DNA from: Elephas maximus indicus
Taxonomy: Eukaryota; Chordata; Mammalia; Proboscidea; Elephantidae
NCBI RefSeq assembly: GCF_024166365.1
Contig: NC_064825.1
Coordinates: 105,600,480-105,664,479 of the forward strand
DNA: 64,000 nucleotides
Direction: 5' to 3'
The notes under the pieces are model-generated. The model was not told where the DNA came from. It did not search any database and was given only the letters and a program-made list of their open reading frames with translations. Numbering within the stretch: position 1 is the stretch's first letter; every line of letters starts with the position of its first letter. The position numbers and the translations under genes are program-made. Shown in pieces: positions 22,865 through 35,536 of this stretch.

Positions 22865-24689
22865 TTTAAATATATATATATATGTACACACACATATACA
22901 ATCATTCAGAATAGATTTAGATAGGTATGCACACGTTTTCTTTATTATTAAATGTTCCTGAGGCTGTATGAATTAAAACCATTATTACTATAAAAGAGAC
23001 AGTCTAGGTTCTCAGCAAATGGTCCATCAAATCGTATATTAGATTCCCTTTATATTTGGTGGCCAGAGGTGAGTAAATGTCCCACCCAGAAAGTGAGTGC
23101 AGTATAAAAAACAATAAAAAATGAGAACACATAATTGGTCATTGCTTCAGGAATTGTATGGAGCTCTGTCTGGCATTCATGTACAGGTCAACAAATTATA
23201 AGAAAAATCAGATGCCTATTGTTATAAAGTATTTCATCAGATTTTTTTTTCATGTCAACCTCAGTTGTGTTAGCTGATAATAGGATAAATAATTGTGTCG
23301 ATAGAGTAAGTTCTAGAGATTACCTCACTGGGGATTGACACACTGGGAAAGATAGGGAGCAGAGAAAAAGAAGAAAAAACATGAAAAGCTCTGAACAAAT
23401 TCTGTAAAAGTGTAAAAGAATTCATATTCCTGTCCTTGTTGATTGGTCCTCAGTAAATAATACAAATTTTTTATTATCTTTTTGGAATATTAAGGCAGGT
23501 TTAACTGTCTTTTAGAGTACCTGTTCAATGGGCTAATGTTCAATGGGCAACACATTTGAGAAAAAAAATAATTTATTTCATTTTTTCAAAGAAAAATGAT
23601 TCCAATGTTTTTTAAGTCAGTAGGTTTTCTTCTTTAGATAATTAATATTGTGGAATGTTCCACTCCTCCAAAATGAATAAAGAAATAAATAAATTGGAAT
23701 GATTATCTCTGAGAAGTGGAATATAAAATATAAGAAAGCCAGTGATTTCATCATGAGCTCTATGTAAATAAAGCCAACATCTCAATTTTGTGATGTTTTA
23801 AATTTTTCTAAATGCTTTTGCATCTTAAGTAGATATTTGAGACCTATAACAATCCTGTGAGTTATTACAAAATATTATCATTATTACCTTGTACTAACTG
23901 CGAATGTGATGGGAGAAGTAGTGGATTGACTTGCTCAAGATTTTGGTAAAGGGAAGAATAAAAATCAGTTACCTGAACTTTTGTGACATCACTGTTCCAT
24001 GACATTGTGATTCCTGCTTTGCTAAATTTCAAAAAGAAAAATACCGCCACCACCATTACTATCATAATATTCATCTTTATCAACACTATCATGATCATTA
24101 TAAACCATGTATGAAATTCTTGTAACATACAGAATATTAATTGCGAAGGGATATACACATATTTACTTCCATAAACAAAAAAAGTAAATGTATGAATTTA
24201 GAACATCACGTCAGACAACAGAAGAAGTAAATGGCTTTATGATGTAGAAATATAAACACACAAGAGGAATTAAAATTGCTTCTAACACATGGGTATAATC
24301 ATAACTAAAACTACACGATGACATAATTACCAAAACAACTGTCAATAGAAGTTTTTAGGGGGAAATGAACTAAATAATCTCTTTAGGTAAGTTATTGACT
24401 TGAGAATCTGGAATTGGGGGGTTGACAGATGGTCATTTTTCTTGAAAATGTCAATTCAAAGGGTTAATTTCAAACACTTTAGAAAGGTCTAAAAGTGGCA
24501 AAGGATAGGGAGACTAATATACAAAATGTTGTGGACTTAGTGCAATTATGAAATGACATCCAACTTTTTCCCCCTCTTTTTATCTCATCGATCTTTTCTT
24601 TTTAAATCTGAAATGGTATAAGAGTTTCTGTTTAGAAAGCAGTCATGAAAGAGACGGAATAGATGTAAGCAAATTACTATAAGCCATGT

Positions 24690-25225
24690 TACTAAAACCC
24701 GCACACGTCTGTCAGTTTGTCATACTGTGGTGTCTTGCATGTTGCTGTGATGCTGGAAGCTATGCTACCAGTATTCGAATACCAGCAGGGTCACCCATGA
24801 CAAGAAGTTTTCAGCTGAGCTTCCAGACTAAGACAAACTAGGAAGAAAAACCTGACAGGCCACTTCTGAAAAAGGGTTTGCCAGTGAAAATATTATAAAC
24901 AGCAGTGAAATATTGTCTGATACAGTGTCAGCAGATGAGCTCCTCAGGTTGGAAGGCGCTCAAAAGAAGAGTGGGGAAGAGCTGCCTCCTTATAGTAGAG
25001 TGCACCTTAATGACGTGGATGGAGTCAAGCTTTTAGAACCTTCATTTGCTGATGTCGCATGACTCAAAATAACAAGAAACAGCTGCAAATATCCATTAAT
25101 AATTGGAATGTGGAAGGTATGAAGTATGAATCTAGGAAAATTGGAAATCCTCAGAAAAATCAATATCCCAGGCATTAGTGAGTCAAAATGAACTGGTATT
25201 GGCCCTTTGAATTAAACATTTGTAT
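24690..25225 (+). mobile_element. RTE/BovB-like LINE, 5' fragment
   Basis: It matches the 5' part of the RTE at 52465-53000: the words ctgtcagtttgtcat, agatgagctcctcagg and gatggagtcaagctttta. The start of the endonuclease frame is visible (residues like EILRKINIPGISES). It breaks off at about 25225. The 3' two-thirds of the element is missing. Confidence 0.75.
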
Positions 25226-25860
25226 GGTCTGCTATGCCAGGAATAATAACTTGAAAAGATGCTTGTATATGTTAATAATTTGGGGAAATATTGATAATTG
25301 ACTTTGGCTGCACCTTGCGGGCTTTAACAGCAAAGAGTATATGGATTTAAAAATACCTTTAAATGCTGATGTTACTAGAACACTGATTATAAAATGTATT
25401 ATTATGCAACAATATTCACATACAGAAAAACATCAGTTACTGAAATACATTTCCCAACGAGCACATGGTTCAATTTCCATTGTCAAACGCCCTTTCCTGG
25501 GTGTTCTGCTCTGCTCTGTGGGTTGACTTCCTCATGAGGATGCAGCGCTTCTTCTGTTTCTGAGATGCTGTAGGAGGATGGTTTACCCCTGCAGTAATAC
25601 TTCGGTGTAGAAAAAGAGTAACAGAAAAAAGGAACAACAAAAGTTTTATGTTGTAATCCACCTATATTCTTCCACTCCCACTTAGAAAAATTCCCAAAGC
25701 ACTTTGGAGTGGATTGGACACAGAAGGTTCTCTGCGAGGAACTGAACTGCTATTCAGCAAACTGGGATTTGATATTTCCATAACTGCTTTCCTAGCAGTC
25801 CTGCCTCTCGCTATCTCATTGTATGATATGCCTTTATTAATTAAATTAAGCATATTATAT
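25226..25860. other. Intergenic, nothing recognised
   Basis: No coding region, RNA gene or repeat is recognised. It lies between the RTE fragment and a MIR, downstream of the OR gene at 26453. Confidence 0.5.
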
Positions 25861-25864
25861 AAAG

Positions 25865-26075
25865 ATATACACACAATAACTAACATCTATTCAGTGCCTA
25901 AAATGGTTCAAGCACTATTGACAGCACTGAATTCACTTTGTAATTCAACAATGAACAATGTAGTCACTATATTCTCTCCATTCACATACAAGAAACCCAG
26001 GCATATGAAAATTAAGCAGCTTGCTCAAGGTGCTATTTATTAATTGGGCACACAGTTGACATGTAAACCAAAGCA
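25865..26075 (+). repeat. MIR-type SINE relic
   Basis: It shows the MIR order: ctaacatctattcagtgcct, then a core, then acatacaagaaacccaggca and gcagcttgctcaaggt. It is diverged, as expected for an ancient mammalian element. Confidence 0.6.
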
Positions 26076-26452
26076 ATCTGGCTCCTTTTGTCCTCCAGTA
26101 ATCTACCCTTGTTTATGGGATATTGTATAGAGACACACCCCCACACACGTATACACACAATGTATTTACTATATGTGCTAAGACAGCCTGATGCAACCTC
26201 TTTGAGCATAAACCCCAAACTAGAAACATTTAAACACTAGTCTGACTTATCCGGTGGCAATTGTGACACTTTTAAATGTAGTCTTATACACTGGGGTTAT
26301 GAAATGCTTTTGACTGCATATAAAAGAAAACACATTTGGCTGCTTGGTAAAATCCCTTGTGTGAGGAGTTGTGTGTGTACTGGTAAAATGATTGCAGTTT
26401 CCCAATCAGAGTTTATAATGGGGGAATTAGGTGAGTCCCAGAGCTTAATGTC

Positions 26453-27382
26453 TCATGAGGAGGAATCTGCCTTTGATCTTAGAGCTTTCTTAGCTGCATC
26501 CTTTACATCTTTATTACTCAAACTGTAAATCAGTGGATTTAGCACTGGGACGACAATGGTGTAGAACACCGAGATGATTTTATCAGTGTTGGGAGAATAC
26601 AGGGAGCCCGGCCTTGAGTAAATAAACAGTAGAGTCCCCTGATAAATGACCACAGAAGTCAGGTGAGAGGCACACGTGGAGAAGGCTTTCTTCCTCCCAC
26701 TGGAAGAGTGAATCTTTAAGACTGAGAGAAGAATGAAATAGTAGGAGATAATGAAGCAGATGACTTCCATGGAGCTGCCATACGTGGAGAGGAGCCACTC
26801 ATTAACTGAGGTGTCTGTGCAGGAGAGCTTAAGCAGTGGAGGGAGGTCACAGACAAAGTGATTAATCACATTTTTGTCACAGTATTTCAGAATAAAGGCA
26901 AAGGATATATGAACCAGGGAGCTCATGTTGCCACCAATATAGGACAAGACAATCAGCCATACACGGATGCCTCGGGACATCACAACTGTATACAGCAAAG
27001 GGTTACAGATGGTGACATAGCGATCATAGGCCATGGCAGCCAAGATAAAGGATTCTGTATCTGCAAAAGTACAGGAAAAATAGAACTGCAGGGCACAGCC
27101 ATAACAGGAAATGGATTTGTTCTCTGAGAGGAAGTTGACCAGCATTTTGGGAACAATGGCTGAAGAATAACAAAGGTCTACAAAGGATAGGTTACTGAGA
27201 AAAAAATACATGGGGGTCTGAAGACGGGAATCTATTCTGATTAACATGATCAAGCCAATGTTCCCCATTAGAATCACACCATACATCAGAAACACCAGCA
27301 ATAGGACAATCTGAAGCTCAGGGCGAGTTGGAAACCCTAATAGAATAAACTCAGTCACCAAGGTGTAGTTTCCTTCTATCAT
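26453..27382 (-). CDS. Olfactory receptor, class II, family 5/9 type
   Basis: 309 residues from the ATG at 27380-27382. An in-frame ATG at 27445 would add 21 basic residues and is less typical, because ORs usually start 2-10 residues before the NxT site. Seen: NYT at 5-7, GN at 40-41, [10 protein letters not shown] at 57-66, [10 protein letters not shown] at 117-126, [10 protein letters not shown] at 232-241 and PLIYSLSN at 283-290. Oddities: TM5 between the NE of EC2 and SY (213-214) is 3 residues shorter than in the other ORs here, HFFCD is HFVCD, and SLRN is SLSN. It is no close relative of the OR10AG-like genes. OR5F1 and OR5AS1 are remembered neighbours of OR10AG1 in human, which fits. 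The frame is intact, but function is uncertain. Confidence 0.85.
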   Translation of the reverse strand: MIEGNYTLVTEFILLGFPTRPELQIVLLLVFLMYGVILMGNIGLIMLIRIDSRLQTPMYFFLSNLSFVDLCYSSAIVPKMLVNFLSENKSISCYGCALQFYFSCTFADTESFILAAMAYDRYVTICNPLLYTVVMSRGIRVWLIVLSYIGGNMSSLVHISFAFILKYCDKNVINHFVCDLPPLLKLSCTDTSVNEWLLSTYGSSMEVICFIISYYFILLSVLKIHSSSGRKKAFSTCASHLTSVVIYQGTLLFIYSRPGSLYSPNTDKIISVFYTIVVPVLNPLIYSLSNKDVKDAAKKALRSKADSSS

Positions 27383-27449
27383 TTCCCTATTATATGTGTT
27401 TTTTTTCTTTCTTATTTTGAGAATCCTAATATCTAAAAATATCATAATA

Positions 27450-29127
27450 ATGAAAAATAAATAAAATCAGATATTATCATGTTTTTTATTGTTTCAACAA
27501 ATAACCAAATAAAGAAACCAAAGTTCCATGTTTTCTTCAGATATAAAATTTGACAGATATATTTCAGAATTTAGTAGATATTAAATTTCATGATTGCAAG
27601 TTTTATTTAATCTGTTTGATTTAATGATGATTTCTTCCATTGGATGGTTGGCTTCATGGGTGCAGAGGGCATGTTGGAGTTTGCTTACCTTTTTGTACCT
27701 GAAATGTAATACTATAGTTGCAATACAAGATTAGATGGATTAATGAATGGACTGAGGATGGTATAAAGCAAAGAAGAAAAATCAATATTTATTAAACTGA
27801 AAGTGACTTGTTGAACATGCCTTGGAATGAGGAGAATTATGGCACCATTTGCTTTTTCTCTCAAGATATTTTAGTCACTGCATCCAATATCTCACTACAA
27901 AATGGATGGAATGGTATAATAAAAAATACACCAGCTAATTGTTTTTTGTTCTTATTTTTTAGTAATATATAGTAAAAGCAATATTAGTAAAATGAAAATA
28001 AATGTCACTAATTACAAGCTGTGGGTATATTTTTTAAAGGACTTAGGGTAATTCAATAAATCCCATCAAGATATTGGCCAAGCTGATTAAATTACTTAAA
28101 TATGTATTTTTCCATCTATCACAATGCCCGGCTTCCAGTGAGGACAGAATGAATATTAGTTGACTAAATGAGTAAAATAGACCAAAAAAAAAAAAAGTTA
28201 CATGTTAACTTCAAGTTAAATAAAATCATTCTATATGGCCTTCTCACTGAAATATAGTTAGTTGCTAGTACTTTTTATGCTTTTATAATTCAGGGTATAT
28301 ATATATTTTTTGAGAACTTTGTCAATCACTGTTCCTGGGGTTTCAGAATACTTCTAACAGTAGAAAAAACTTGAACTTAACCTGGAAGTGTAAGAAATTT
28401 GAAGCTAACCTTGAAGGATGGACTTGAAAATATATAAAAACAAATGAGCAAAGCATTCAAAGAGCTATGTTAGTGTTGCCACAGCGAACCCTAGTAGGGA
28501 ATTAAAAATGTTTTTGGGTCACTAGCTCATTACATGTATAAAAACTCTGTCAGTGACGGTGCTATCAACTTTATCTCTTTCAGTACTTAAAACCACCCTA
28601 TGGCACAGGCACAGAGAATCTACAGAGAATCAGAAGTGTTAATTACTTGTTCAATGTGTGGTCATGTTGTTGTATCTGAGAGTGTGAGTGAGAAACAGCA
28701 CTACAGCAGGACAGCAGCTAACTTACTCTTAGTTTACCTGTTTTTAACATAATTAGGCTATTTAGAAAAGATAAGATCTTTGCTTTAGACTTAGAAAAAA
28801 TATGGATGGAATTCTATCTTGACTACACGAGTACTGTGGGATCTTGGACAAATTAATATAAATTACCTTATTTATATATAAGAATGGTGACAAATATCTC
28901 ACAGGGTTGCTATATTGATCAAAAAAAAAAAAAAAAATGATCTCCCTGTCCACCTACCATCCAACAATCCATTTATCTACTTACCTACCTACCTACCTAC
29001 TTACCTACCTGTCTAGGTAAGTTAGAGAGACTGACACAGTTAGGAAAATATCAAAAATGTGTCTCAATAGCCACACTGCTCTCATTGAATCATATTTTAC
29101 AGCTAGGGCTATATGCCAAAGTTTTAT
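27450..29127. other. Intergenic, AT-rich
   Basis: No gene is seen. It contains poly-A runs at 28181 and 28921, and a (CTAC)n tetranucleotide tract at about 28976-29011. It lies upstream of the OR at 26453, where a non-coding first exon and promoter would be expected, but none can be pointed to. Confidence 0.6.
28976..29011 (+). repeat. (CTAC)n microsatellite
   Basis: About eight imperfect tandem copies of ctac/ctta. Confidence 0.85.
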
Positions 29128-29360
29128 TAATAATGGCTAGCATTTATATAGTGATTGTTACCTTCAAGGTGTTATTCTAAACACTTTACATATATCTTAT
29201 TTAATTGTCTCAACGAAAACAACAAATGTTTGATCTATATACTATTATTATCATTTTGCGCTTACAGATAAGGAACTAAGGCACTTGGAATTTGAGAGCT
29301 AGGATGTAACAGAGACAGTATTGGAATCTAAGAATCTGAATCCAAAGCCTTACTGTGATA
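29128..29360 (+). repeat. MIR-type SINE
   Basis: Recognisable order: taatggctagcatttatata, ttctaaacactttacatata, then cagataaggaactaaggcac and a tail with gaatctgaatccaaagcc. This is the full MIR layout with moderate divergence. Confidence 0.7.
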
Positions 29361-31795
29361 CATAGACTCTTTAGTTGATAGATTGCCATTATTAATTTTT
29401 TATTTTGAATGAGAAAATTAAGTCTTAGCATAATATAAGATCATGTCATTGGCAGCTGCAATTAAAATTCAGATGTGTCCAAAATCAAGGCCTATGACAG
29501 TAGCCTTGAAGGGGATTAGAGTGTGAATAGTGTGGCCACCATGAGACAGGGTGAAGGGCATAGGGAAGCTGAAAAAAAAAAAAGAAGGAATAAATGGCTC
29601 ACATATTTACTGAACAGGGCATGTGCTTCTTGAAACTTCGCATTGATCATTCCTTCTAATGGCCTAAAAATTCCATTTACACGAAGGTGAGAGGGAAGTA
29701 AAGAGGCATAAGTGTCTTGGTAGGAGAAGACAGCAGCCCTGAGATCCTTGCTTCAAACAGTAATCAATGAAAAGATCCAATCAAAATGCTATGATTCACT
29801 ATTTTTTTTCCAAAGATATAGCAACACAATCTTATGATAGAAAATAAATTTAAATTAACTCAAAATATGAGATAACCAGTCATGCTTCAGTTGTCTTATC
29901 TGTAATACATATATAAAAGCTTATTTAAACTAATGATACTTTACATTTACAGAGAAGCTATATCAGAAAGGGTGATGTAGGATGGATTACCTGTGTGGGT
30001 TCAGTACTGACTGATAAAGGTGCTTTCCCACTTTTTGGGACATAAATCAATGGTTCTCTCTCTTAGATTCACAAAAGTTAATTTATGCATCACTAAAACC
30101 AGTCTAATAATCACAGAAGTTACTTACCAAGGAAAGAACTGTTTTCAAAGAACCTAGATGAATACTTTTGTCAAGAGATCCAAGGGCTTTTAAATATATT
30201 CTCATGGCATCGGGGACCTAATAATTGAAGGGTTCCAAATATGCTCATTTTAAAGGGACACCTAGGGAATAATTTGCAGGAGTGTTGAAATTGTGTTAAT
30301 TTCTTTTTTAATTAGTTGCATAATTAATTATTAGAAAAACACTGTTAAAATAATAATAATTAATTATTAGAAAAACACTGCTACCCTTTTTTTTACCCTT
30401 GGTTTAAATAGCTAATTTTCATTCTTACTAATTTTGGCATTACTTTAAATGGTACTTAGAATTCTATGAAAGGCCTACTTTAACAGGTTCTTTGAAAAAA
30501 AAAATTTTTTTTTTTTTGAAAATAGTTGAAATATTTAAAAATGTGATGAAAGCCTTTTAAATTTGGGAAGCAAAAGCCTTAAAATAACTAACATTGTATT
30601 AAATAAAATAATAAAACTTTAGATGTTAATAAAAAGAGTATAATTTTTTTCATCCAATTCAAATTGGAATTCATAGAAAAGAATCAAATGAGCATTCTAA
30701 AATCGAAAAATACAATATTTATATTTGGCAACTTATTGAATGGGTTTTAACATCAGATTGAATATCAGAGATCAGGAGGTTGGGTCGAAAAGGGGTGTCA
30801 GAAGAGTCTATATTAAGGTTTTGTCTTGGAGTTTGCAACTAATGTGATACAGGAAATCACCAGAAAAAATATATGGTGCTATTTCCAAAATATCTAGAAT
30901 ATTCATCTTGAGCCTTAAAAAATTAGACTTTCCCAGTCACTACTCTTTCACTATGAAGCTGCTTAGATGAATGATTTCCAAATGGTTTCTTTTTATCACA
31001 GAACCTGTAGAGTTTCACATCTTTCACACACTAGATGGTACCAGGGAAAATCACCTAAACACAAAATTAGTAAGCAAGTTTCTTCGTCAAAAATTCCCTA
31101 ATCTTTCAGTGTTCTTAGAGATCTTCGGTACAACCCAGGTCTTTCGTTAGGCTAGACAATGTTCTGTTTCTCAGTCTGTAAACATCTTTTTCAAATTTGC
31201 TTATTTTCTTGTAAGCCCCTTTTTATAACTTTGGTAGGCTGATACCATACCTCTCTATATACATGATACTTTGTCCTTCAAATCCAAGTAAACCATCATC
31301 AAATAAGACGTCCTGACTTCTGAATTTCCTTTTTTTTTTTTTTTTTTTTGGTGTCAATACCCCAATAGGTTGGATTGGTTTTCTGGCTAATTACTTAAAA
31401 TAAAGTTGAATTAATATTGAAATCATGTTTCTGGCAAGTATCATACTGGCAAAGGCTAATGATAATTTCCTGATAAATAAAGATTAGAGAAACTGTAAAA
31501 ACAAGAGAAAAATGACATTTTCAGGAACTAGCAAAAAATTTTTTAAGAGGGGAGACTCTCTTTTTGAGTATATAGCCAGTTAAAATATTTAGACCAACTC
31601 TCTTACGGGAAACAAATAAAATAATGTATAAATGTATTTTAAATCTATTCAAAAGCATCAAAGAACTGACAAGATATTTAGTTACTGTTAGAGCAAGAAT
31701 CAAAGAAGAAAATATTCTCATCATTTTACAATGTGTAAATAATACAAATATTTGGAGCCAGTAGTTAAAATGACTCTAATTAATATTGCAACAAA
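29361..31795. other. Intergenic, nothing recognised
   Basis: AT-rich, with poly-A at about 29572 and poly-T at 31331. A short direct duplication (attaattattagaaaaacac at about 30324 and 30358) is visible. No gene, RNA or family repeat is recognised. Confidence 0.6.
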
Positions 31796-32105
31796 ACCCA
31801 GACCAAGGTCAACACAAATCTGTCTTGGAAGTAAAGCCAGAATGCTCAAGGAGGGTGAGATTTTGATTCAAATACTTTGGACGTGTTATCAGGAGGGACC
31901 AGTCCCTGAGAAGGACATCGATCTTACTTGGTAAAATAGAGGGCCAGTGAAAAAGAAGATCTTCAGCGAGTTGGATTGACACAGTGGCGACAGCAATGGA
32001 TTCAAATATAAGATTTGTGAGGATGGTGCAGGACCGGGCAGTGATATATTGTTGTACATAGTGTCTCTATAAGTCGGAACTGACTCAATGGCAACTAACA
32101 ACATT
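31796..32105 (+). mobile_element. RTE/BovB-like LINE, 3' end fragment
   Basis: It matches the last roughly 320 bases of the RTE at 35160-35480: aaatctgtcttggaagtaa, ctttggacgtgttatcagga, gattgacacagtggc, then gtcggaactgactcaatggc. It has no coding capacity. Confidence 0.85.
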
Positions 32106-32324
32106 ACCTTGTATCCAGAAAAAAAAAAAATCTCTCAAAACTTTGTTATAAAACAAGCCACCAGGCACAAAGGACTTCACAGGTGAATTATAAAAATTTT
32201 AGCAAGGAACAATGTCAAATTATGTAAAATTCTTCAGAGAATAGAGATACATAAAATACTTACTTGCTGTACAAGGCCAAAATAAAAGTGAACTTTCAAG
32301 AACAACAAAAAAGGAACAAACAGC

Positions 32325-32530
32325 AACAAAAAAAACATTGCCATCAAGTAGATTCTGACTCATGGCAACCCCATGTGTGCAGAATAGAACTGCACATAGA
32401 GATTTCAAGCTGTGATTTTTCAGAAGCAGATTGCCACACAAGTTTTCTGAGGCACCGCTGGATGGGCTCAAACCACCAACTTCTTGGCTAGTAGTTGAAC
32501 GCTTAAATGTTTGTACCACCTGGGGACTTT
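32325..32530 (-). repeat. AfroSINE-type SINE, antisense, diverged
   Basis: aacattgccatcaagtagat, ctgactcatggcaacccc and later gcagattgccacacaag follow the long form of the antisense SINE. A short SINE piece also lies at about 32788-32840. Confidence 0.7.
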
Positions 32531-33038
32531 ATTAACAGTGCTACAGAATTTGCACATTTGTCTGTGAAGCATCTCTTTTAGGAATGTAAGAGACCCTGCC
32601 CTAACAGAAAATATCTAGCTCTTTTACCATTTCAGAAACATGGCGATTCATATACAGCCAGCAAGAAAATGAAACAACACAACCCATATAATTATACTAT
32701 TTTTACTGTGTCTATTATATTTTATTTGTACATATACGTATATATATAGAAGTTCTAGAAGATTCACTTCTCAAATAATAGCCAAAAGATAGACGGTTCA
32801 AATCCACTCAGAGGTGCCTCAGAAAACAGGGTTGCTATTAAAATCCCATTAACTCCAAAATATAAATTTTAGCCTTATGAATTTTGTATAAGCTTAATTC
32901 AAAGGCAAAAGAAAATAAGACTGTAGTAGAAGGGAAGTAATGGCACTATAGAGTAAAGAAATGTGAACAAATTTACTATAATTTTAATAAATAAATGATA
33001 TATTTGGGGGTTATACAATTAATACATAAATGGTCCTT

Positions 33039-33050
33039 ATTAAGGCAATA
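33039..33050 (+). repeat. Target-site duplication of RTE, left
   Basis: attaaggcaata, identical to 35481-35492. It delimits the RTE between them. Confidence 0.9.
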
Positions 33051-35480
33051 TTTTTTATTCACTCTGTGTATTCCTTCCATCTTCTTTTGATGCTTCCTGT
33101 TTTTTTTAATATTTTTCCCAAAGAATCCTTCACTATTGCAACTTGAGGCTTGATTTTTTTCCTCAGTTCTTTCAGCCTGAGAAACGCTGAGCGTGTTCAT
33201 CCCTTTTGGTTTTCTATCTCCAGTTTTTTATACATGTCATTATAATATTTTGTCTTCTTGAGCTGCCCTTTGAAATATTCTGTTCAGTCCTTTTACTTCA
33301 TCAATTCTTCCTTTTGTTTTAGCTGCTTGATATTCGTGTGCAAGTTTCAGAGTCTCCTCTGACATCCATCTTGGTCTTTCCTTTCTTTCCTGTCTTTTCA
33401 ATGACCACTTGCTTTCTTCATGCACGATGTCCTTAATACCATTCCACAACTCGTCTGGTCTTCAGTCACTAGTGTTCAATACATCAAATCTGTTCTTGAG
33501 ATGATCTCTAAATTCAGGTGAGATATACTCAAGGCCATATTTTGGCTCTCATGGACTTGCTCTGATTTTCTTGTTTCAACTTGCACTTACATATAAGCCA
33601 TTGTTAGTCTGTTCCATGGTTGGCCCCTTGCCTTGTTCTGACTGATGATATTGAGCTTTTCATCGGCTTTTTCCACAGATGTAGTCAATTTGATTTCCGT
33701 GTGTTCCATCTGGTGAAGTCCATGTGTATAGCCACCATTTACATTGGTGAAAGAAGGCATTTGCTCAGTGTTTCTCAAGCTAAAAGAATTCAGGAAAAAC
33801 GTCAAGCCTTGAGTTGCAATAGTGAAGGATTCTATGGGGAAAATATTAAAGAACACAGTAAGCATCAAAAGAAGATGGAAGGAACACACAGTCATTATAC
33901 CAAAAAGAATTAGTCGATGTTCAACCATTTCAACAGGTAGCATATGATCAGGGACCGAAGGAACAAAAGAAAGAAATCTAAGCTGCTCTGAAGACATTAG
34001 TGAAAAACAAAGCTCCAGGAATTGACCAAATACCAATTGAGATGTTTCAACAAACGGATGCAGCACTGGAGGTGCTCACTTGTCTATGCCAAGAAATATG
34101 GAAGACAGCTTCCTGGACAACTGACTGGAAGAGATCCATATTTCTGCCTATTCCAAAGAAAGGTGATCCAACTGAGTGTGGAAATTATATAACAATATCA
34201 TTAATATCACACACAGGCAAAATTTTTCTGAAGATCATTCAAGAATGGCTTCAGCAGTATATCGACAGGGAACTGCCAGAAATTCAGGCTGGTATCAGAA
34301 GAGAACGTGGAACCAGGGATATCATTGCTGATGTCAGAGGGATCCTGGCTTTAAGCAGAGAATACCAGAACGATGTTTACCTGTGTTTTATTGACTACAC
34401 AAAGGCACTTGACTGTGTGGATCATAACAAATCATGGATAACATTGTGAAGAATGGGAATTCCAGGACACTTAACTGTGCTCATGAGGAACCTTTACATA
34501 GATCAAGAGGCAGCTGTTCAGACAGAACAAGGGGATACTGATTGGTTTAAATCAGGAAAGGTGTGCGTCAGTGTTGTATCCTTTCACCACACCTATTCAA
34601 TCTGTATGCTGAGCGAATAATCCGAGAAGCTGAACTATATGAAGAAGAACAGGGCATCAGGATAGGAGGAAGACTCATTAACTACCTGGGTTATGCAGAT
34701 GACACAACCTTGCTTGCTGAAAGTGAAGAGGACTTGAAGCACTTACTGATAAAGATCAAAGACCACAGCCTTCAATGTGGGTTGCATCTCAACATAAAGA
34801 AAACAAAAATCCTCACAACTGGACCAATGAGCAACATCATGGTAAATGGAGAAAAGATTGAAGTCGTTAAGGATTTCTTTTTACTTGGATCCACAATCAA
34901 CGCCTGTGGAAGCAGTAGTGAAAACATCAAATGACGCATTTCATTGGGTAAATCTGCTGTGAAGGACCTCTTTAAAGCATTAAAAAGCAAAGATGTCACC
35001 TTGAAGACTAAGGTGCGTCTGACCAAAGCCATGGTGTTTTAAATTGCATCATATACACATGAAAGCTGAACAACGAATAAGAAGGCCGAAGAAGAATTGA
35101 CAGCTTTGCATTGTGATGTTGGCAAAGAATAATGAATATACCATGGACTGCCAGAAGAACGAACAAATCTGTCTTGGAAGAAGTGCAACCAGACTGCTCC
35201 TAAGAAGCAAGGATGGCGAGACTGGTTCTTACATACTTTGGACATGTTGTTGGGAGAGGTCAGTCCCTGGAGAAGGACATTGTACTTGGCAGACTACAGG
35301 GTCAGCGGAAAAGAGGAAGACAGTCAACGAGGTGGATTGACACAGTGGCTGCATCAGCGAGCTCAAGCATAAAACTATGGTAAGGGTGGCACAGGATTGG
35401 GCAGTGTTTTGTTTTGTTGTGCATACGGTTGCTATGAGTCGGAACTGACTCGACGGCACGGAACAGCAATAACAACAATA
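33051..35480 (+). mobile_element. RTE/BovB-like LINE, 5'-inverted copy
   Basis: A 2.4-kb RTE copy with perfect 12-bp target-site duplications. The right part (about 33769-35480) is sense. The left part (33051-33768) is the upstream part of the element in reverse orientation. About 130 bases (33055-33190 inverted, 33770-33905 sense) are present in both. This is the signature of inversion during target-primed reverse transcription. The 3' end is the RTE/SINE type end gtcggaactgactcgacggc. Several stops and frameshifts leave it non-functional. Confidence 0.9.
34000..34940 (+). pseudogene. RTE reverse transcriptase remnant
   Basis: Two frames cover the RT core. 34000-34449 begins KNKAPGIDQIPIEMFQ (RT finger motif) and continues with DWKRSIFLPIPKKGDP and FIDYTKALDCVDH (first catalytic-Asp region). 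After a stop and frame change, 34563-34934 has SPHLFNLYAE and the catalytic box YADD at 34692-34703. This is a BovB/RTE-class RT. A stop at 34447 and the frame break before 34563 kill it. Confidence 0.88.
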
Positions 35481-35507
35481 ATTAAGGCAATAGAAGAAGA
35501 AATCATG

Positions 35508-35536
35508 TGTGTGTGAGTGTGTGTGTGTGTGTGTGC
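35508..35536 (+). repeat. (TG)n microsatellite
   Basis: gtgtgtgtgagtgtgtgtgt-type run just after the RTE target-site duplication. A TA run follows at 35578-35590. Confidence 0.85.

Larger units (their letters stand above)
21184..24690. repeat. Segmental duplication copy B
   Basis: It follows copy A from its first base (ctcttgcaatacagtcagta in both) through to about 3100 of copy A. It is closest in content to copy D. It lacks the SINE found at 1260 in copy A. Similarity stops at an RTE fragment (24690), so the part that would carry the OR10AG gene is missing. No gene is seen inside. A MIR-like stretch at about 23815-23950 is shared with copies C and D. Confidence 0.85.

Noticed and set aside
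27383-27445. Upstream ATG extending the OR at 26453 by 21 residues
   Set aside because: The extension is basic and unlike OR N-termini; the ATG at 27380-27382 gives the usual short N-terminus before the NxT site.
28976-29011. Short regularly spaced repeats considered as an array
   Set aside because: A plain tetranucleotide microsatellite; CRISPR is not applicable in mammalian DNA.
33587-34066. 159-residue open frame on the minus strand
   Set aside because: Runs across the inversion junction of the RTE; a shadow of its sense coding region.
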